Assembly (NCBI GenBank): GCA_002381765.1
Contig: DFXX01000011.1
Location: 9,211-16,762, forward strand
From: Bacteriovoracaceae bacterium UBA4097
Lineage (GTDB): Bacteria > Bdellovibrionota > Bacteriovoracia > Bacteriovoracales > Bacteriovoracaceae
Length of the DNA: 7,552 bases
Direction: 5' to 3'
The position numbers and the translations under genes were made by a program. A model generated the notes under the pieces. That model ran no database searches. It had not been told where the DNA came from and worked only from the letters and a program-made list of their open reading frames with translations. How positions within the stretch are numbered: position 1 is the first letter of the stretch; every line of letters begins with the position of its first letter. This document shows, piece after piece, positions 5,603 to 7,552 of this stretch.

Positions 5603-6133
5603 ATGGAATTCATCAATGTAAATGATTATCAGAATGTCTCCTGGATTGAGTCTTTGGCACTGGAAGAAGTGAACATGGAAGAATCGGGCGTCATTCGCTT
5701 TAATGATCATTTAAATACTCAGCAGCTACTGGAAGAGTCTTCTTTAAACTTTATGAACAAGCTTAAGGACCGCTTTGAATTCTATGTTTCGCTGTTTAAT
5801 CAGCACCGTTCTAACCGAGATACTTCTAGAAGCATTAAAGTCTTCCGTATATCCAATACCGTGAATGACTTCATTCTTTTTAGAAATTCATTAAAGCTGA
5901 TTGTTGCTCGCAGAGCTCCCGATGTTATTAGCATTGGTTTTTTATCTAATAATGGCGGACTCTTTGCTGCGAGACTTGCTAATGAGAACCAATCCGTTCA
6001 TGCCATCCATGAAATCAAGGCTCATGTCGGTCCATTCAATAATATTTCATGGCGCTTTCAGGGTGAACCCATCGAAATCGAACCTATGGTTAAATATTAT
6101 CTTACAGAGTTTGTGAAGAACTCTTCCCGCTAA
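5603..6133 (+). CDS. Uncharacterised protein, 176 residues, downstream of 6S RNA
   Basis: I do not recognise the family by name. The open frame reaches back to a TTG at 5471, but that part lies within the 6S RNA and a pyrimidine-rich stretch and reads as low-quality protein (LPLLRTFFSTTLSLPLLLFY). The first ATG, 5603, begins a well-behaved soluble protein: MEFINVNDYQNVSWIESLAL, an acidic first third, then a mixed part with SIKVFRISNTVNDFILFRNS, RRAPDVISIGFLSNNG, HEIKAHVGPFNNISWRFQGE and the ending MVKYYLTEFVKNSSR. The motif-like segments suggest a conserved single-domain cytoplasmic protein; no signal peptide, membrane helix or catalytic motif is evident. Only GAAAG precedes the ATG, so it is weakly initiated or leaderless. 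Its TAA overlaps the TAG of the opposite gene. Confidence 0.75.
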   Translation: MEFINVNDYQNVSWIESLALEEVNMEESGVIRFNDHLNTQQLLEESSLNFMNKLKDRFEFYVSLFNQHRSNRDTSRSIKVFRISNTVNDFILFRNSLKLIVARRAPDVISIGFLSNNGGLFAARLANENQSVHAIHEIKAHVGPFNNISWRFQGEPIEIEPMVKYYLTEFVKNSSR

Positions 6134-7050
6134 GCATTCAAACGCTGATAAGTAAGAATTAAAGAATCCTCTACTTTGGGCATTTCTATACCAAGTAGAT
6201 TCTCCACATTGGTAACATCCATCTGAAAATAATTTTGAGGTGAAGTATTTTTTTGAGTGTTCTTGTAGCTCGCCTCCAAGGGGAAAGTTCCTGAAGTGGA
6301 TTCGATGAAATTCTCATCTTTCTTAAAAACCTTGGCATAAAGTTTAGCAAATCCCAGGCGAGTAAGGGTGTCTCTTGAAGAGACTTGAAGGAGACGGTTG
6401 TTAACTCCTGATTCCAATAAAGATTTCAAAACCTTTCCCAATATCTCAATATCCAGAAATCCAGTGTAAACCGAATCATCTGCTGGAAGAATCTGCTTTT
6501 TAGCTAGAGCTGTCTGGACAATTTCAAACCAGTTAGGATGTAGAGGATTATAACTTCGTCCATAGAGTGGAGCGCATCTCAAAATAAGATAATTTAAGCT
6601 TGAACGTTGAATATAAAATTCAGTAGAGGAAAGAGAATTCCCATAGGTGGTGACTGGAAAGGGAGTATCTGATTCTCGATAGAGAGTGTTTTCTCCGCCT
6701 AAAACAAAACAAGAAGAGAGATAGATAAACTTGGACCCGTACCTCTCGCTAGCAGCGGTGCAGTTCGCGGCGCCTGCTGAGTTAAGAGCATCTGCCAGTT
6801 TAGGGTTTCGCTTACAGGCCGTCAAAGAGCTTAATCCGACTGCATAAATCGTATAATCAGGTTTAAAGATGGCCATGATCTTACTGACATAGGTTTTCTT
6901 TAAAACATCGCAGGGAACACAGGTAATACCTGGAAGCTTAACGGGGTTATCAAGATAGGTTCCCACTATCCGGAAATCTTTTGAGAGTATCCTTGCCAGA
7001 TTTGCTCCAACAAATGATGAGATACCAAAGATCAGGATAGTTTTTTTCAT
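6130..7050 (-). CDS. RmlD-like extended short-chain dehydrogenase family protein
   Basis: 306 residues from ATG 7050, where the protein opens MKKTILIFGISSFVGANLA, a Rossmann nucleotide-binding fold of the NAD-dependent epimerase/dehydratase or RmlD type. Other family hallmarks are VPCDVL, KPDYTIYAVG, FIYLSSCFVLGG, RESDTPFPVTTYGNS and LRCAPLYGR. RmlD reduces dTDP-4-dehydrorhamnose; relatives act on other nucleotide sugars. Two key positions are altered: the glycine motif reads GISSFVG (middle Gly replaced by Ser) and the YxxxK site reads Y136-GNS-L140, lacking the catalytic lysine. It may therefore bind a nucleotide without normal oxidoreductase activity. An in-frame ATG at 7065 is possible, but it lies within the candidate promoter; neither start has a good SD. 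It follows the flagellin terminator, so is transcribed on its own. Substrate unknown. Confidence 0.82.
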   Translation of the reverse strand: MKKTILIFGISSFVGANLARILSKDFRIVGTYLDNPVKLPGITCVPCDVLKKTYVSKIMAIFKPDYTIYAVGLSSLTACKRNPKLADALNSAGAANCTAASERYGSKFIYLSSCFVLGGENTLYRESDTPFPVTTYGNSLSSTEFYIQRSSLNYLILRCAPLYGRSYNPLHPNWFEIVQTALAKKQILPADDSVYTGFLDIEILGKVLKSLLESGVNNRLLQVSSRDTLTRLGFAKLYAKVFKKDENFIESTSGTFPLEASYKNTQKNTSPQNYFQMDVTNVENLLGIEMPKVEDSLILTYQRLNA

Positions 7051-7055
7051 GCCCA

Positions 7056-7064
7056 ATTTTAACA
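7056..7064 (-). promoter_or_regulatory. Candidate extended -10 promoter of the SDR-like gene
   Basis: The minus strand reads TGTTAAAAT, an extended -10 with a 5/6 hexamer, ending 5 nt before ATG 7050. Transcription would start at about 7049-7050, so the message would be leaderless, matching the absence of a ribosome site. It lies between the flagellin terminator and the gene. No good -35 is seen. Confidence 0.4.
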
Positions 7065-7089
7065 TGAGCTGGAAAAAAGGAAACGAGGG

Positions 7090-7124
7090 AAAAAGAAAAA
7101 ACCTTGCTCCATTCGGAGCAAGGT
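7090..7124 (-). terminator. Intrinsic terminator of the flagellin gene
   Basis: On the minus strand ACCTTGCTCC pairs perfectly with GGAGCAAGGT (7124-7115 with 7110-7101, 10 bp, GAAT loop), followed by a T-tract TTTTTTCTTTTT (7101-7090). It lies 12 nt after the flagellin stop, in the right orientation. A textbook rho-independent terminator. Confidence 0.93.
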
Positions 7125-7136
7125 GAGTGGGTGTAA

Positions 7137-7552
7137 TTAACTTAGTAACTTCAAGGCAAAGTTCGGGGCCTGATTCGCTTGGGCCAGTACTGAGACTCCA
7201 GCTTGGGCAAGAATATTATTCTTGGCCATATCAGCAGTTTCAGAGGCCACATCTACATCGCGAATCCGCGAGTTCGCTGCACTAAAGTTCTCCTCTGTAA
7301 TCGCAATATTGTTACTTGCTGATTGCAGTCGGTTCTGTAGGGCACCGAGGTTGGCACGGGTTCCATTGATCCGTACCAGAGCATCGTCCAGCTTCGCAAG
7401 TGATAACTGTGCTCCCTCTTTAGTTCCAATAGACTCAGCTGTGAGCCCAAGGCTTTCAAGAGTAGCGTCAGCTTCAGAGGAATCATATCGAATCCTGTCG
7501 TTAGTTGGATCATTATGGATCCCAACTTGGATTTCGACCATTCCACCTGACC
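7137..7552 (-). CDS. fliC: Flagellin, C-terminal part (runs off the window)
   Basis: The last 137 or so codons of a flagellin, the subunit of the flagellar filament. The C-terminal D1/D0 region is plain: LDDALVRINGTRANLGALQN then RLQSASNN, NFSAANSRIRDVDVASETAD, and ILAQAGVSVLAQANQAPNFA before LKLLS, the universal FliC ending that packs against the N-terminal helix. Upstream the visible part reads SGGMVEIQVGIHNDPTNDRI, the end of the variable domain. The frame is open to the edge, so the ATG at 7541 is internal and not a start. It ends in a strong terminator, consistent with an abundant single-gene message. If the organism is a Bdellovibrio relative, it may be one of several flagellin copies. 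Confidence 0.95.
   Translation of the reverse strand, partial: SGGMVEIQVGIHNDPTNDRIRYDSSEADATLESLGLTAESIGTKEGAQLSLAKLDDALVRINGTRANLGALQNRLQSASNNIAITEENFSAANSRIRDVDVASETADMAKNNILAQAGVSVLAQANQAPNFALKLLS

Noticed and set aside
7253..7546. Minus-strand open frame of 97 residues overlapping the flagellin
   Set aside because: It is an out-of-frame shadow; the flagellin frame has unmistakable family motifs.
1..7552. CRISPR arrays, tRNA, insertion sequences or phage genes
   Set aside because: No regularly spaced repeats, cloverleaf, transposase or terminal inverted repeats were seen on reading both strands.

Overview
The window holds most of a Tad/Flp (tight adherence, type IVb-like) pilus operon on the minus strand, a 6S RNA gene, an unrecognised conserved-looking gene on the plus strand, an RmlD-like short-chain dehydrogenase family gene, and the 3' end of a flagellin gene. 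The mix of a Tad locus with several minor pilins, a flagellin ending in the classical FliC C-terminus, moderately AT-rich DNA and a canonical proteobacterial-type 6S RNA suggests a Bdellovibrionota (Bdellovibrio/Bacteriovorax/Peredibacter-like) or a related former deltaproteobacterium. That placement is inference from style, not from a database match.

Layout, read in minus-strand transcription order from about 5200 down to 1: a promoter with a perfect extended -10, a 5' leader that folds into a two-segment hairpin, major pilin flp1, second Flp-like pilin, prepilin peptidase cpaA/tadV, third Flp-like pilin with a long tail, two TadE-like minor pilins, cpaB/rcpC, secretin cpaC/rcpA, and the start of a CpaE/TadZ-type MinD-like ATPase that leaves the window. 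Most junctions overlap or nearly touch (TAATG, ATGA, 10-17 nt overlaps), so this is one operon; the single real gap, before cpaB, carries a candidate internal promoter. The expected motor ATPase (cpaF/tadA) and platform proteins (tadB, tadC) are not in view and should lie beyond position 1.

All five small proteins carry the same prepilin site, G|QxxxE followed by a hydrophobic stretch, and cpaA encodes the peptidase that would cut them. The processed pilins would polymerise outward through the CpaC secretin, helped by CpaB, with CpaE positioning the machine.

Divergent from the pilus operon is a 6S RNA (about 5343-5525), a regulator of sigma-70 RNA polymerase, recognised from its closing stem, central bubble and conserved terminal arm. 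The open frame that starts with TTG at 5471 runs through this RNA; the real downstream protein most likely starts at ATG 5603. That gene converges on the SDR-like gene with overlapping stop codons. The flagellin at the right edge ends in a clear intrinsic terminator.
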